Source: Ceratothoa steindachneri
Taxonomy: Eukaryota > Arthropoda > Malacostraca > Isopoda > Cymothoidae
Assembly (NCBI GenBank): GCA_963969495.1
Contig: OZ018321.1
Span: 64,138,780-64,202,779 of the forward strand
DNA: 64,000 nt
Direction of reading: 5' to 3'
Position numbers and translations under genes: made by a program. The notes below the pieces were generated by a model. That model ran no database searches. It saw only the letters and a list, made by a program, of their open reading frames with translations, and was not told where the DNA came from. Positions 1-10,180 of this stretch are shown here, in pieces (position 1 is the first letter of the stretch; every line of letters begins with the position of its first letter).

Positions 1-29
1 AAATAGAAGATGAATGCAAGAAATCTGAG

Positions 30-740
30 GTGGAAAAACGAACAGCCATCAAAGTCATCAGCTTATTGACACTAGCTGTTTCCACTTCGTCTTCAGAGTC
101 CTCTGCAGATGAGTCCTTTCAAAATCACAGCCGTCCCAAAAGAAAGAAATCAAATGCTCCATCTGCAGGTATACTGATTCTCAAGAATGTTTTGTTGAAA
201 CCTGAGCTCATGGTGGCTCTGGATTGTACTGGCGTATCTCACAGGAAGGCAATGCACTAGCTGGGGGCCCAGGCAAAGTCTATTGGCATTGATGTTAAAC
301 AAATCTCTTTGTCTCTGAGTTCAATTTACTGATACCTGAAGAAGCAGCTACCAGAATCAAGGTTTACATCACAACAAGTCTTCCATGCGATGCACCTCTT
401 GTGCTACATTGGGATGGTAAGCTATTGTCTGAGATAACTGTATCGAGCTGTGGTTGGGAGAAGGCTGATAGAATATAATTGTTGCCTTAGGAAGAGATTG
501 TGTTAGTTACTCCTTGGTGTTCCCACAATTGGATCCAGTTCGGTTACTGATCATGCCAATTCATGTCTGTCTGTTATCAATGAGTGGGGCCTGTTGAAGC
601 AAATCAAGGCTCTTGTATTTGACATAACAGCCTCAAACACAGGTTTGGAACAAGGCGCTTGTATTAAAATTCAAGAACAAGTGCAAAGGGAGCTTGTTTG
701 GTTGGCCTGTCCACATCACACTTTTTTCTTTTTATAGAGA
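30..740 (+). pseudogene. Degenerate transposon-type gene (WDGK / FDxTASNTG arthropod repeat protein)
   Basis: The first open piece (30-260) ends in ALDCTGVSHRKAMH. Further motifs follow in shifted frames: LHWDGKLLSE near 400, GWEKADRI near 455, LGVPTIGSS near 510, ALVFDITASNTG near 612 and LVWLACPHH near 695. I recall this motif order from a repetitive, transposon-associated protein family in arthropod genomes, in which a WDGK stretch is followed by an FDTTASNTG stretch and an LACRHH stretch. No biochemical function is known to me. Several frameshifts and stops make this copy dead. Similarity stops abruptly after about 740, so the C-terminal part is missing. It lies upstream of the SFT2 exons on the same strand and could sit in one of that gene's 5' introns. 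The family assignment is from memory and moderately sure; the decay is directly visible. Confidence 0.55.
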
Positions 741-829
741 ATTAAATATAATACTTAACTTTTTGATAGGGAAGGGGGCAGCATACAGCCTAGACAAAAT
801 TTGAAATTTAATTTTTTTGAAACACTTTA

Positions 830-860
<31 letters not shown>

Positions 861-1624
861 TTGAGGTGGAGATGCATAGTATCCTAGTTAAAAGTCACTA
901 GTTTATAGTTGGTTTCAACACTGAACTGGTCAATCAGTCAATAAATATCTAGCTTTTGTCTAATGTAATTGTGTTTCAATACACCTCTGCTCTGACCTCA
1001 GAAGACCTGCTGTGACTAATTACTGATATGACATCAGACTTTGATTAAACTACCAAGTCATTTGTATCTTATGATTAGAATTGTAGACTGAAATAGTCTA
1101 ATGTGATTGGTTAAGTTTTATTGGTACTATCTACATTATACCTATTGTGTTTCTTGGGCATAGTTCCTTAAATGATGGGACTATTCTACAGAATTGTTTG
1201 ACTTCTGTATCAAGAACAAATGATGATACTTTTGAATTTATTCATAGATAGAACCAAATTTTTTTCCCCCTCTAAATAAGGCATATATTTTTTTAAAAAA
1301 TCGGTTGTTGAATGAAATCGGAAAAAAAAGATTTTAGAAGCTTTTGTTTTATGCTTCTTGGTTTCAGATTCAGTTCAGGTTGTTCTGCCAGAATAAATAC
1401 TGTATTGATATTTGTAAAATTTAAAACACTTTCTATACCCACTTAATATTAAAATTTTTATTTAGAATCTCATTAATATACTTTAATATTTCATTTTCTA
1501 CCTATTGGTTTTCTTCAAATCAAACTGGCCCAACTAAAAATTGAAAATCACCCAATAGGTTGATTCCTATTTAATGCAGATATTTAATAATAGTAAGTTA
1601 TCAAATTTATTTTTATTTAAATAG
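741..1624. other. AT-rich non-coding stretch before the first SFT2 exon
   Basis: I see no exon with a credible splice pattern here. The stretch holds a (TA)n tract at 831-854 and otherwise unremarkable AT-rich DNA. The N-terminal exon(s) of the SFT2 gene must lie here unrecognised or upstream of the window. Confidence 0.5.
831..854. repeat. (TA)n microsatellite
   Basis: Twelve uninterrupted TA dinucleotides. Confidence 0.9.
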
Positions 1625-1776
1625 GGACGCAAGCAGCGAATACTTGGATTTATCTGTTGTGTCATTTTTGGGATCATCTGCTTCAGTTTAGCAGCGATGT
1701 ACGCTCCTTTATTACTTTTAAAGGCGAGAAAGTTTTCATTACTATTTACTCTTGGAAGCTTATTTAGCATCATGAG
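1625..1776 (+). CDS. SFT2-type vesicle transport protein, internal exon
   Basis: This exon follows an AG at 1623-1624 (preceded by TTTATTTAAAT) and ends before a GTAAAGT donor at 1777. It is 152 nt: 50 codons plus two bases, i.e. phase 2. It encodes GRKQRILGFICCV, then a hydrophobic run, then LAAMYAPLLLLKARKFSLLF and TLGSLFSIM. That is the first membrane segment and cytosolic loop of the SFT2/SFT2D family, which usually reads RxQRxxGF, LLLKARKF, TLGSL. SFT2 proteins are small tetraspan Golgi/endosome membrane proteins that act with SNAREs in retrograde transport. The last two bases (AG) join the T of the exon at 2886 to give Ser. There is no ATG or long ORF here, so simple ORF scans miss it. 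Upstream exons are not identified. Confidence 0.85.
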
Positions 1777-2885
1777 GTAAAGTATTAAATCATAATCTTT
1801 ATTGGTCACATTTTTTTAACTATTTGTCATGACTTAATTGAGTTCAGTAAAGTTTGATCTGCTTTGAGATCCAAGTTTCCATTTCATAGATAGTGGTAAC
1901 TTCTCACAATGAAGGAAGTTATAATGAAATTTCACTTAGTGATAGGTCACAATTGACATAAAACAAAACAAAGAACATGGAAATATTTCCCATTTGTGAA
2001 ATGAAAAACTACAAAATTTCCCTTTCGCAACAGGTTCCCCAAATTTTCTTTAGCAACAAAATATAAGTATTTTGGCATGAAATACTTGTCCCATATATAT
2101 TGTATACTAATTACTTTACTTTTATGTATTATTTGTTTATTAAATTAGTGACCTGTTTATTATTATATTTAGAAAGTAATACCTTGTATATTATACATTA
2201 TTTACAAGGTTATTATTTATGTTTTAGGACTGGTGACTTGCTAAGCACCATTAAATTTATTTAGAGCTTTAGGTAAAACCTTTTTAGCAACCTTGTTAAA
2301 ACGTCACAGAAGATGCATAAAACCTTAATATTAATCTTTATTAGATATCTATTGTTATTTCTAGATAGTGCTAATTTGAATTGTTCTTAATTTCAAAGCT
2401 GTCAGCACTCCTCCCCCCCCCTCAATATTTACTCACTTTTAACTTTAAAGGCAGAATTTGATTAGTTAGTTTGGTTTGTTACCAGTGATTGCAGTTTTTC
2501 TATTATGAGGGTTACCCAACCAAGTGAGAATGCACGTCTAATTAAAGCAGAATTTAGGCATACTCCATTTTGGGGTAATTCACTGGATGGACTACTGATT
2601 TGGCTCACCTTCATGACAACTTGCCATATGCTGTAGATGCCTATGGCTTTGATCCCATATTAAACTTACTCCCGCCATGAGGGGGGGGGTGGGGGCATCT
2701 TAAATGAGTACAGGTTGGTGATAAACCCCATGTGAAGTTATGTTCACATTCACATGACAAACTCTGATTTAGTCATTAAATTTTATTGGAATTTTTTGGG
2801 GGTGTGGGTCATTACGTACACAAATTCAAAAAGATTATTACCATTTTCTTCTATTATAAGCTAATTCAAATTAAACCTTTTTCAG
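1777..2885 (+). other. Phase-2 intron of the SFT2 gene
   Basis: GT...AG intron of 1109 bp, donor GTAAAGT at 1777, acceptor TTTTTCAG ending at 2885. AT-rich with short C-runs (near 2405) and G-runs (near 2680). No transposon recognised inside. Confidence 0.8.
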
Positions 2886-3168
2886 TTTTTCATTTTTGTG
2901 GGGACCTGTAAACCACCTGAAACACATGTTCTCATCATCCAGACTTGTATTTACTTCTGTGTATATAATTTCTCTCTTTGCCACTTTATACTTCGCTTTA
3001 AGTTTGCAATCTACTCTATTGACAACAATTGCAGCTGTCATTCAAGTGGGGGCATTAATATGCTTTATTGTAAGTAACATTCCTGGAGGACAAACTGGCC
3101 TTAAGTTTTTCTCAAGCATTTGCTCATCTTTGGTTAAACGAACAGTTTCTAATGTGTTACCTGTTTAA
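2886..3168 (+). CDS. SFT2-type vesicle transport protein, terminal exon
   Basis: The exon opens with one base that completes a Ser codon from the exon at 1625. It then reads FSFLWGPVNHLKHMFSSSR, LVFTSVYIISLFATLYFAL, then SLQSTLLTTIAAVIQVGAL, and SNIPGGQTGLKFF, ending SNVLPV and a TAA stop. The signatures are those of the SFT2 C-terminal half: FLxGPxxxLKxMF before membrane segment 3, LATLYFAL inside it, and a PGGxxGL motif after segment 4. Joined with the previous exon this gives about 144 residues, three to four membrane helices and a short cytosolic tail. The N-terminal cytosolic region is lacking. The frame is intact, the splice phases match, and a poly(A) signal follows, so this is probably a working host gene. 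Confidence 0.88.
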
Positions 3169-3230
3169 GTCATTCTGCTGTATGTTATTATTTATCATCT
3201 GATTTTTGTTAGCCCTTTAAGTTTAGGGAT

Positions 3231-3236
3231 AATAAA
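3231..3236 (+). terminator. Poly(A) signal AATAAA of the SFT2 gene
   Basis: Canonical AATAAA about 63 nt after the SFT2 stop codon. A second AATAAA lies at 3356-3361. Confidence 0.55.
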
Positions 3237-4689
3237 TAATGTAAGCGTATTTAAAGTTTTCTGGGTACATTCAAGATATACCATAACTATTCGGTTTGAG
3301 TACGTCTATATATGATTATATAACTTAGTTGGCATTGTTTAGGCCTAAACTTGGAAATAAATGCAAGGTAGAATGAAAGTTAGATAACTTTATTATTTAT
3401 TGAAGCTAATAATTTTATTGGTATATTCTTTTTTGTGTAGTTAAAGTATTGAATCATTATCACTGAAATTAAATATTTTTTAAAATTATTTTGTGAATCT
3501 ATTAATATTTGAGCTTATGTGAGTCTGAAAATAATTCAACCTTATTTTATTACTTCTGAGATTTTCATTTTATATTAATAGTAAATAAACTACTTTTTTA
3601 TATCAGGATTACACAATATTTGGTTTACTTTGCGCCAAAGAGAATGAATAAATGTCTCAATTTTAATCTGGATGTTTGTTACTACAGATTGTTAATCATT
3701 CATATTTTGTGTGTATGAGGGAGGGGTATATTTGCTCGATTGTGTGCCATCATTTCATGGTTGCAAACTCATTATCCAATTACTTTAGGTGCTGCTTCCC
3801 TCTACCTTGATCAAATGGTAACAAAAGCAGATTACTTAAATAATCTCCCAAAAGATAGAATTTTTCCCTCTATCCCATGCAAGTACCTGAAATAAAATAA
3901 AGGAACTTTCTATTTTTTAAATTGGGTTCTTTGGTCAGTCATTGTAGAATATATTAAAGCCTCATGGGTGTATTTTTAAATATTTTAAAGTTTATGTTTT
4001 TGCAAATATAATTGTTTTCAGATCCACCATTTAAATATTGTGAACACTTCAACCTAGTTTTGGTTCCTTTTCTCTATTTTCCTTCATTACACTTATTTTG
4101 CTTTATTATACCTTAAATTAAATTCATTCATTTTATATTTGAAATATGCTATAGTATTTGAATATATTTTTATTCTGATCACTTATTTTTGGGTCCTTTG
4201 TTGCACATTCATCTTGAAAATACAGCACCTTGCTTATTACACTTTGTACCTGGAGGAGCTGCCCCCCACCCCACATCCAGAGTGCAAATTAAGGAAGCCC
4301 TGTCATTGGATTAACATGAACTCTCTGATGGTACCTGGAAAAGATGTTGGTCTGCTTCTCCTACGCCTCTCAGAACTACTATTTAATTTTTTTTAAATAT
4401 TTTTTTTTAATTCGATGGCTATCCCCCTCAACCTTTTCTCTACCTGCCCTTGGTACCTGAAGAAACTTCACACATCATAGAGTTCTGTCCACTAGACATA
4501 GTGCCTGGGTGGACTGCACCCATCCCGGGGTATGATAAGAGAATTTAAGGAAGAAACAAATTGGACGGCTGCCCAATGAAATCTTTAAAGAGCAAATTTT
4601 ATCATCAATCTAAATGATAAAAGAAAGACCAGAAAGTTCAGCCGTAAAACTTGGATCCGTCAGTGGCAAAGACAAAGTTAAAACCTGTC
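3237..4689. other. AT-rich non-coding DNA downstream of SFT2
   Basis: Nothing recognised. An open frame at 4139-4396 is an AT-rich chance ORF without family signature. Confidence 0.5.
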
Positions 4690-4790
4690 ATGAGTAAACA
4701 GCGGCAGCAACCACGCCTCGGTCTGAATTGGAACCGTCTTAGTATGGAGTTACAGCGTCCGACGATCACTACGCCACGACCTCTCCTCTG
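4690..4790 (-). repeat. tRNA-like SINE head (candidate)
   Basis: Read on the minus strand from 4790, the sequence shows TGGCGTAGTGA (A-box-like) and about 40 nt later GGTTCCAATTC (B-box-like, consensus GGTTCGANTCC). The spacing is that of a tRNA-derived pol III promoter. The body would extend towards lower coordinates. It is not a tRNA gene: no complete cloverleaf is visible. Confidence 0.45.
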
Positions 4791-5146
4791 CCTTTGAGCT
4801 TAGCCTCCCTTCCTTCAGATAGCCTGTATTTCTTCCCTACCTCATCGCTTTTCATACAACCTCTCCCACAACTTTCCCTGGTCAGCCTCTAATTTCACAG
4901 GGTAGATGCTGACCTTCTTCTCAGCCAACCGTCCCGGATCGGGACTGAGGCGGGAGGGGACAATGTTCCCTAACCCCCTGAGCTCCGGTCTGGGGTGGCT
5001 GGTCTTTAACAACCTGCTTCATCCCCACCCACACCTTCCTTACATCCCTTTTCCTCTCTTCACATTCTATCAATTTTACGCTGTATTCAAGTTGGAGCCG
5101 CCATGCCGATGGACTGCCAGGCCACCAGGCGGTAGGGGTGGTCCCA

Positions 5147-5224
5147 AATGGCGGCGATTTGCCATCCTGGCCGCCGTGCTGACGGGATCCAGCTTAGCCT
5201 CTCCTCCTTCCTTCAGATAGCCTG
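5147..5224 (+). repeat. Misplaced promoter monomer fusing 5' UTR to ORF1 in copy A
   Basis: The 5' UTR of A should run into the ORF1 start as in copy B near 10080. Instead, at GGCGGCG it switches to GATTTGCCATCCTGGCCGCC, the upstream monomer seen at 22035, runs through the element start (CAGCTTAGCC), and then jumps to ORF1 at GCTTTCTAAGG. About 86 ORF1 codons, including the ATG, are lost. Confidence 0.7.
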
Positions 5225-7383
5225 CTTTCTAAGGGGACTGCCAAGAAAGCCAGCAGGCAGCCCATTGCCGACCGCCCCTCGTACAAGCGGCTCGGTAGGG
5301 CAAACCCCCTTAGGGGAAAGAGGGAAGCCAGGCCCCTTCGGTCGCTTCCCTCAAAAGACCTGCTGGCAGAAATATTAAACCTTGCCGGGGTCAAGGCCTG
5401 TGCCTCCCCATTAAAGACTTATGACGCTGCCAAGGGGACCTGCGATGTCCTGGGAGGGGATGGCCAACTGGAGGACCCTCCTGTGATAGACATGGTCCTT
5501 GAGGAAAACCAGCCTCAGACGGTAGGGCCTTCCATGGGGGAAAATCCGGGCTCGGCGCCAAGCACCGAACCCGAATCCGCCCCTATGCAAGGTCCTCATC
5601 AAACGGCTGTGGATTCTCAGGCAGTACAAGGAGGAGAGGGATCTCCTCCGGATGATGCCCCTGCGACCACCAGGACCTTCTCCATTTCGGAGAAGGACCT
5701 GGCTGAGGCTTGTCCATCTGGCCTGGGGTTTCTACCGGCGGGGGTGAGAAGCGGGTTCATTCCCCGCCCTCCTCTCCGAAAAAGAAAAAGACAAAAAAGA
5801 CTCGGGGCTCCTCTCCATCCGCGGGGACGGATGGGTCTGCTGCCACTCTGGCAAGCGACCAAGCCAAGATCGGCACATCCGCCCCCTCTGCCCCCCCGGT
5901 TGCGGAGCCGCTGACAAAGAAGACTAATACCAAGAGTGCACAGGGCGGAGCCTCGATGACATCGGGGCCCCTCATTCAGAGGTTACCTGGCGTTTTCGAG
6001 CCCGCTGGCTTCAAACGCTTCCTCGTTATTCGCTCCACAGATGGCACCATGTTGTCCAAGGGCAACATGATCCATCAGAGGAGAGGATTAGCTAGTGCAA
6101 TTGGTAGAGAGCCGAAGGTAACCCGTTTCTCGGACGGGAGCCTTCTGGCGAATGCGGCGAATCCCGCCGAGGCGGCCAAGATAAGTGCTCTTCGGACACT
6201 TCATGGCACCCCAGTGAGTGTGACGCCGCACTCTACCATGAACTTTGTGAAAGGAGTAGTTTATGCGAGGGAACTCGTTGAATACTCCATCGAGGACATC
6301 ACCTTAGAGCTGGCCGACCATGGGGCGGTCAAGGTGGAACGTGTGATGAGAAAACAGGGAGGGGTCTCGAGACCCACCCCTACACTCTTCGTCACGTTCG
6401 ACTGTGACAAGCTCCCTGAGTCGGTGCGTGCCGGTTGAAACCGCTACCGCGTGAAGTCATTCGTGCCACTGCCGCGGTGGTGCTATTACTGTCACCGCTT
6501 CGTCCATATGAATCGCTCATGTAGACGTGCAAAGTCGGGGTCACCCCAAGTCTGTGTAAATTGCTCCAAGGTCGCACACGATAAGTCCGAATCGTGTGTG
6601 GCCAAGTGTGTCAATTGCGGAGAGCCGCACCCTGCTTCTTCGAAGCAATGTGGTGCATATCTCCTGGAGAAAGAAATCCTGGCCGTTCAGGCCCAGGATC
6701 GACTCTCATTACGCGAGGCAAAGGACTTGGTCCTTGCGCGCCCGGCTCTGCCTGGGACGTCATATGCCTCAATAGTTAGAAAGGCACCCTCTGCTCCTGG
6801 CCCATCCAGGCCAACGAGCACGGTTGTTTCCGCGCCCATTCGGAGCCCTTCTGCGGGCTCTACCCAACCCGGGCGCTCCCCTGGTAAAGCTGGCGGCAAA
6901 AAGGGTTCATACCCTGCCCCGGCTAAAACCAGGGCTTCCCCCTCTTCCCCCAGCGTGACCGTTTCCCGTAAGGCGAAACGGCCACGCGCCTCCACCGAGT
7001 CGTTAGACTCACAGGAGGCAACACCCCTGAAGATGGTCGCTAGGCCATCTTCTGTGGTTCCTAAAGCTGTCCCCCGAAAGGAGGACAGCAACAAAGGAGC
7101 TTCGGCTCCTTCGCCCACGCCCCGAGGTGGAGCGAGTGGCTCGGAGACGGTGGTTCCTCGAAAAGAGGGCCCCCCGCCTCCGAAGCCGTACCGCCCGCCT
7201 AAGGTTTCGAGGCGGAGGGAGGAAAAGACTCGCATGGTGAGCCCAACCTCCCCCAATAAGTCCTCGAAGGCGACAGCGCTTTGTCCGGCCAACAGCGCCC
7301 GGGGTTCTGCCCCCGGGAAGCGTACGGCCATTCCCGTGAGGGTCTTCAATTCGAGGAGGGCCCCCGCGTCTCCTCCGAGCTAG
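5225..7383 (+). pseudogene. ORF1 (gag-like nucleic-acid-binding protein) of copy A, broken
   Basis: By alignment to the intact ORF1 of copy B, the first ~86 codons are replaced by promoter-monomer DNA. The frame runs from 5225 to about 5727, where one base is missing from a G-run. It resumes in another frame to 6438, where a Trp codon of the GWYRYRVKAF segment has become TGA, and then continues to 7383. The central RNA-binding region (QRLPGVFEPAGFKRFLVIRS onward) and three zinc knuckles are recognisable. The first knuckle has lost its conserved glycine (CHRFVHMNRSC where copies B and G have CHRFGHTNRSC). The Pro/Ser-rich tail is retained. Not expected to make a functional protein. Confidence 0.85.
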
Positions 7384-9718
7384 GCCTGGAGGGCATATTC
7401 CTTCAATGGAATTGCCGTGGACTCCGTGCCAACTGGGAGGAGCTGCGGAGGCTCGCCTCGTCCCGTTCCCCGTTAGCTATTTTTTTGCAGGAGACCATGC
7501 TAGGCGCGTGCCCCCTGCCTGCCCTCCCGGGGTATAAAGGTCTTGCGACCCCATCACCGCGGGATGGCCGGGCTGGGGGTTTCGCGGTTTACACCCGGCA
7601 TGATGTCTCCGTTCTTCCTTTCTCTTTAGATAACTCCTTTCAGGCAGTGGCTGTGCAGCTGCACCTGGATAGGAGGTATACTATCATTTCTGCGTACATT
7701 CCACCGTCAGCTGACTTCGACGCGGGGGACTTCCGCCGCGTCGTGGCACGGTTGCCGAGGCCCTATCTCTTGCTTGGAGATCTGAACGGCAGACATCCTT
7801 TCTGGGGAGATTCCTCCATAAATCCCAGAGAATAAGTCCTTGCCGATCTGATCGAAGAGCTTGAGATGGGTGTCCTAAACGTGGATGAGTTTACGCATCA
7901 CTGTCCGAGAACCGCTTCATTTTCTTGCCTGACCTATCTTTGTGCTCTTCGGATGCACAGCCTGATTTTGATTGGGGGGTGGTCGATGACCTCCATGGTA
8001 GTGATCACTTTCCCATTCAAATATCATTTTCAGGGCACCTGCCGCCTGAGAGACCACCTCCGTGGTGCTTGGTGCGGGCGCGTAGCCTGCATTTCAGGAA
8101 ATGACTGAATTCTCTATCTCAGTCGAGGAGTTTAGGTCGGTAGATGAGGCCGTTGACTTCTTCTCCGGCAACCTCATCGCCGTGGGCCTGACTACTATTC
8201 CTAGGACGTCTGGCCGTTTTGCACGCCGACCACTCCCATGGTGGTCGGCCGAGTGTGAGACGGCCCTCAAACAGAAGCGTTATGCCTACATGCGCTATAA
8301 GCGCCGCCCGAACGATTTCACTGTCGCTGAATTTCTTCGGGCTAGGGCTAGGTTCCGGTATATCTCGAAGCACGCCCGCCGCTCTTGGCGGGCATACGTG
8401 TCTTCACTTAACGGGAAGACCCCTTTAGCTGAGGTGTGGAAGCGAGTCAAAAGGATTCGGGGCAAGTTCTCTTAGGACCCCCCTCCCGTTCTCCAGGAGA
8501 ATGGGACCGCAATCTTGGACCCCGCGTCCGTGGCGGAATCCTTAGCGACCGCTTTTTCCGCATTCTCTAGCCGTGATGCTGCTCCGCCAGCATTCAATGC
8601 ATGTCGTGATGTCGCGGAAGGCCGCCGGCTGGACTTTACCTCCAGAGGCGGAGAACCCTTCAACGACAAGTTTACTGTGAGTGAGTTGCGTTCCGCTCTC
8701 GCTTCGTTTCGCCGACACCGCCCATGGTCCGGACGATGTCCCGTACGCCATGCTTCGAAACCTGGGTGAGCGAGGCATGGCCTTTCTGTTAGATTTGTGC
8801 AACAGGATCTGGGTGAAAGGTCTTCTCCCAGACTCCTGGCGAATCGCTACTGTGCTCGCCTTTCGCAAGCCGGGGAGAGATCACTCTACTCCGACTGGTT
8901 TCCGCCCAATCTCTCTAACTTCTTGCGTGTGCAAGTTGATGGAGAAATTGGTAAATGTTAGATTAGCCTATTTCCTGGACAGCGGAGGCCATCTGTCTTC
9001 TGCACAGTGCGGCTTCCGTAAGTTCCACTCCACGTCGGATGCTCTGCTCCGACTGGAAAGTGCCGTCTGCGAGGCTTTCCTTCGTAGACAGCACTACGCC
9101 ACGGTGTTTTTTTGATCTGGAGAAGGCCTATGATACCGCATGGCGATACGGTATCATGGAGACTCTCCACACGATGGGGGCGAGGGGACGCCTCCCAATG
9201 TTTATATCTGAATTTTTGCGAGATCGTCGATTCCGCGTACGGGTGGGGGGAGCCCTCTCCGGCCCAAAGGAGCAGGAAGAGGGTGTCCCGCAGGGAAGTG
9301 TCCTCAGTGTCACACTCTTTGCCCTGAGCATCAACGGCATCACCTCGGTGCTGCCGGAAGATGTTCTCGCTACGCTCTACGTGGACGACCTTTCGATCTC
9401 TTTTGGCGCGGCCCAGATGCCAACTCTGGAGCGTCGACTCCAACAGGCATTGAACCGCGTCTCTCGCTATGCCGAAGCGCACAGGTTTCGGTTTTCTTTG
9501 GCCAAGACTAAGGTGGTGCACTTCTGCCGCCATCCACGGCTTCACCTCGACCCAGATTTGTTTCTTAATTGGGTGCGCCTGGATGTGGTTGAGTCGCACC
9601 GTTTCCTTGGTCTTGTATTCGACCGACGCCTCACCTGGGAGGCTCATATTCGCAGCCTTAGGGTCTCTTGTACCCGCGCCATGGACATTCTCCGTTCCGT
9701 GACGTTTAGCGCTTGGAG
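7260..9718 (+). pseudogene. ORF2 (endonuclease-RT) of copy A, broken, 5' part
   Basis: The frame overlaps the ORF1 end and begins the endonuclease at FLQWNCRGL. Differences from copy B: Gln to TAA at 7833-7835; single-base deletions near 7930 and 8087; a 3-base deletion near 8383; the shared UAG at 8473-8475; one-base insertions near 8707 and in the T-run near 9110. RT motifs remain readable: FFDLEKAYDTAWRYG, GVPQGSVLSVTLFAL, YVDDLSISF and HRFLGLVFDRRLTW. The sequence stops at the copy B insertion point. The 8473 UAG stands apart from the other damage because B and G have it too. Confidence 0.85.
9707..9718 (+). repeat. Target-site duplication, left copy (TAGCGCTTGGAG)
   Basis: The 12-base sequence at 9707-9718 is repeated exactly at 16606-16617, directly after the poly(A) tail of copy B. 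This is the expected footprint of target-primed reverse transcription. Confidence 0.9.
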
Positions 9719-10180
9719 CAGCTTAGCCTCTCTTCCTTCCTTCAGATAGCCCGATTTCTCCCCTACCTCATCGCCTTTTCATACAACCTCTCCCACAACT
9801 TTCTCTGGTCAGCCTCTAATTTCACAGGGTAGAATGCTGACCTTCTTCTCAAGCCAACCACCCCGGATCGGGGCTGAGGGGGGAGGGGACATTGTTCCCT
9901 AACCCCTCAGCTCCGGTTCGGGATGGGGGTTTTTTAACAACCTGCTTCATCCCCACCCACATTTTCCTCACATCCCTTTTCCTCTCCTCTTCACAACCTA
10001 TATTTTTTACGCCGTGTCCAAGGTGGAGCCGCCATGCCGAAGGACTGCCAGGCCACCAGGCGGGAGGGGTGGTCCCGAATGGCGGCGCCTGGCTATGCCG
10101 GGCTTGTAAGCACCTCTCGCAGTGCGGGCAACTGCGAGAGGTGATGAGCTATTGCGTCCCGTAATCAAAAGAGGGTCACC
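9719..10180 (+). promoter_or_regulatory. 5' UTR / internal promoter region of copy B
   Basis: The first bases (CAGCTTAGCCTCTCTTCC, pyrimidine-rich) coincide with the start of copy A and recur downstream of complete monomers at 22035, so the transcription start is probably here. The leader contains a G/C-rich block near 9870 and a hairpin-capable stretch near 10110-10142 (CCTCTCGCAGTGCGGGCAACTGCGAGAGG). Confidence 0.55.

Larger units (their letters stand above)
4797..9718 (+). mobile_element. Family 1 non-LTR retrotransposon, copy A, 5' part (split by copy B)
   Basis: Copy A starts at AGCTTAGCCTCCCTTCC, within a base of the position where copy B starts, so both appear 5'-complete. It carries a 5' UTR, a damaged ORF1 (5225-7383) and a damaged ORF2 (from 7260) that breaks inside RT at 9718. 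The remaining 3' part resumes at 16618, past copy B, and the RT reading frame is continuous across the join. All ORFs carry stops and frameshifts absent from copy B. It is the pre-existing target into which B inserted. Confidence 0.85.

Noticed and set aside
4139..4396. 85-aa ORF with a hydrophobic start
   Set aside because: AT-rich chance frame; no splice or family signal.
6687..7349. Long antisense ORFs (~170-220 aa) opposite ORF1 in copies A, B and G (also 11923-12594, 24292-24795)
   Set aside because: They mirror GC-rich, Pro/Ser-biased coding sequence; the same frame is open in each copy only because the sense strand is conserved. No independent motif or promoter seen.
8958..9647. Antisense ORFs (~190-230 aa) opposite RT (also 14212-14793, 26581-27264)
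   Set aside because: Shadow of the RT frame; copies share it by descent, and no protein family is recognisable.
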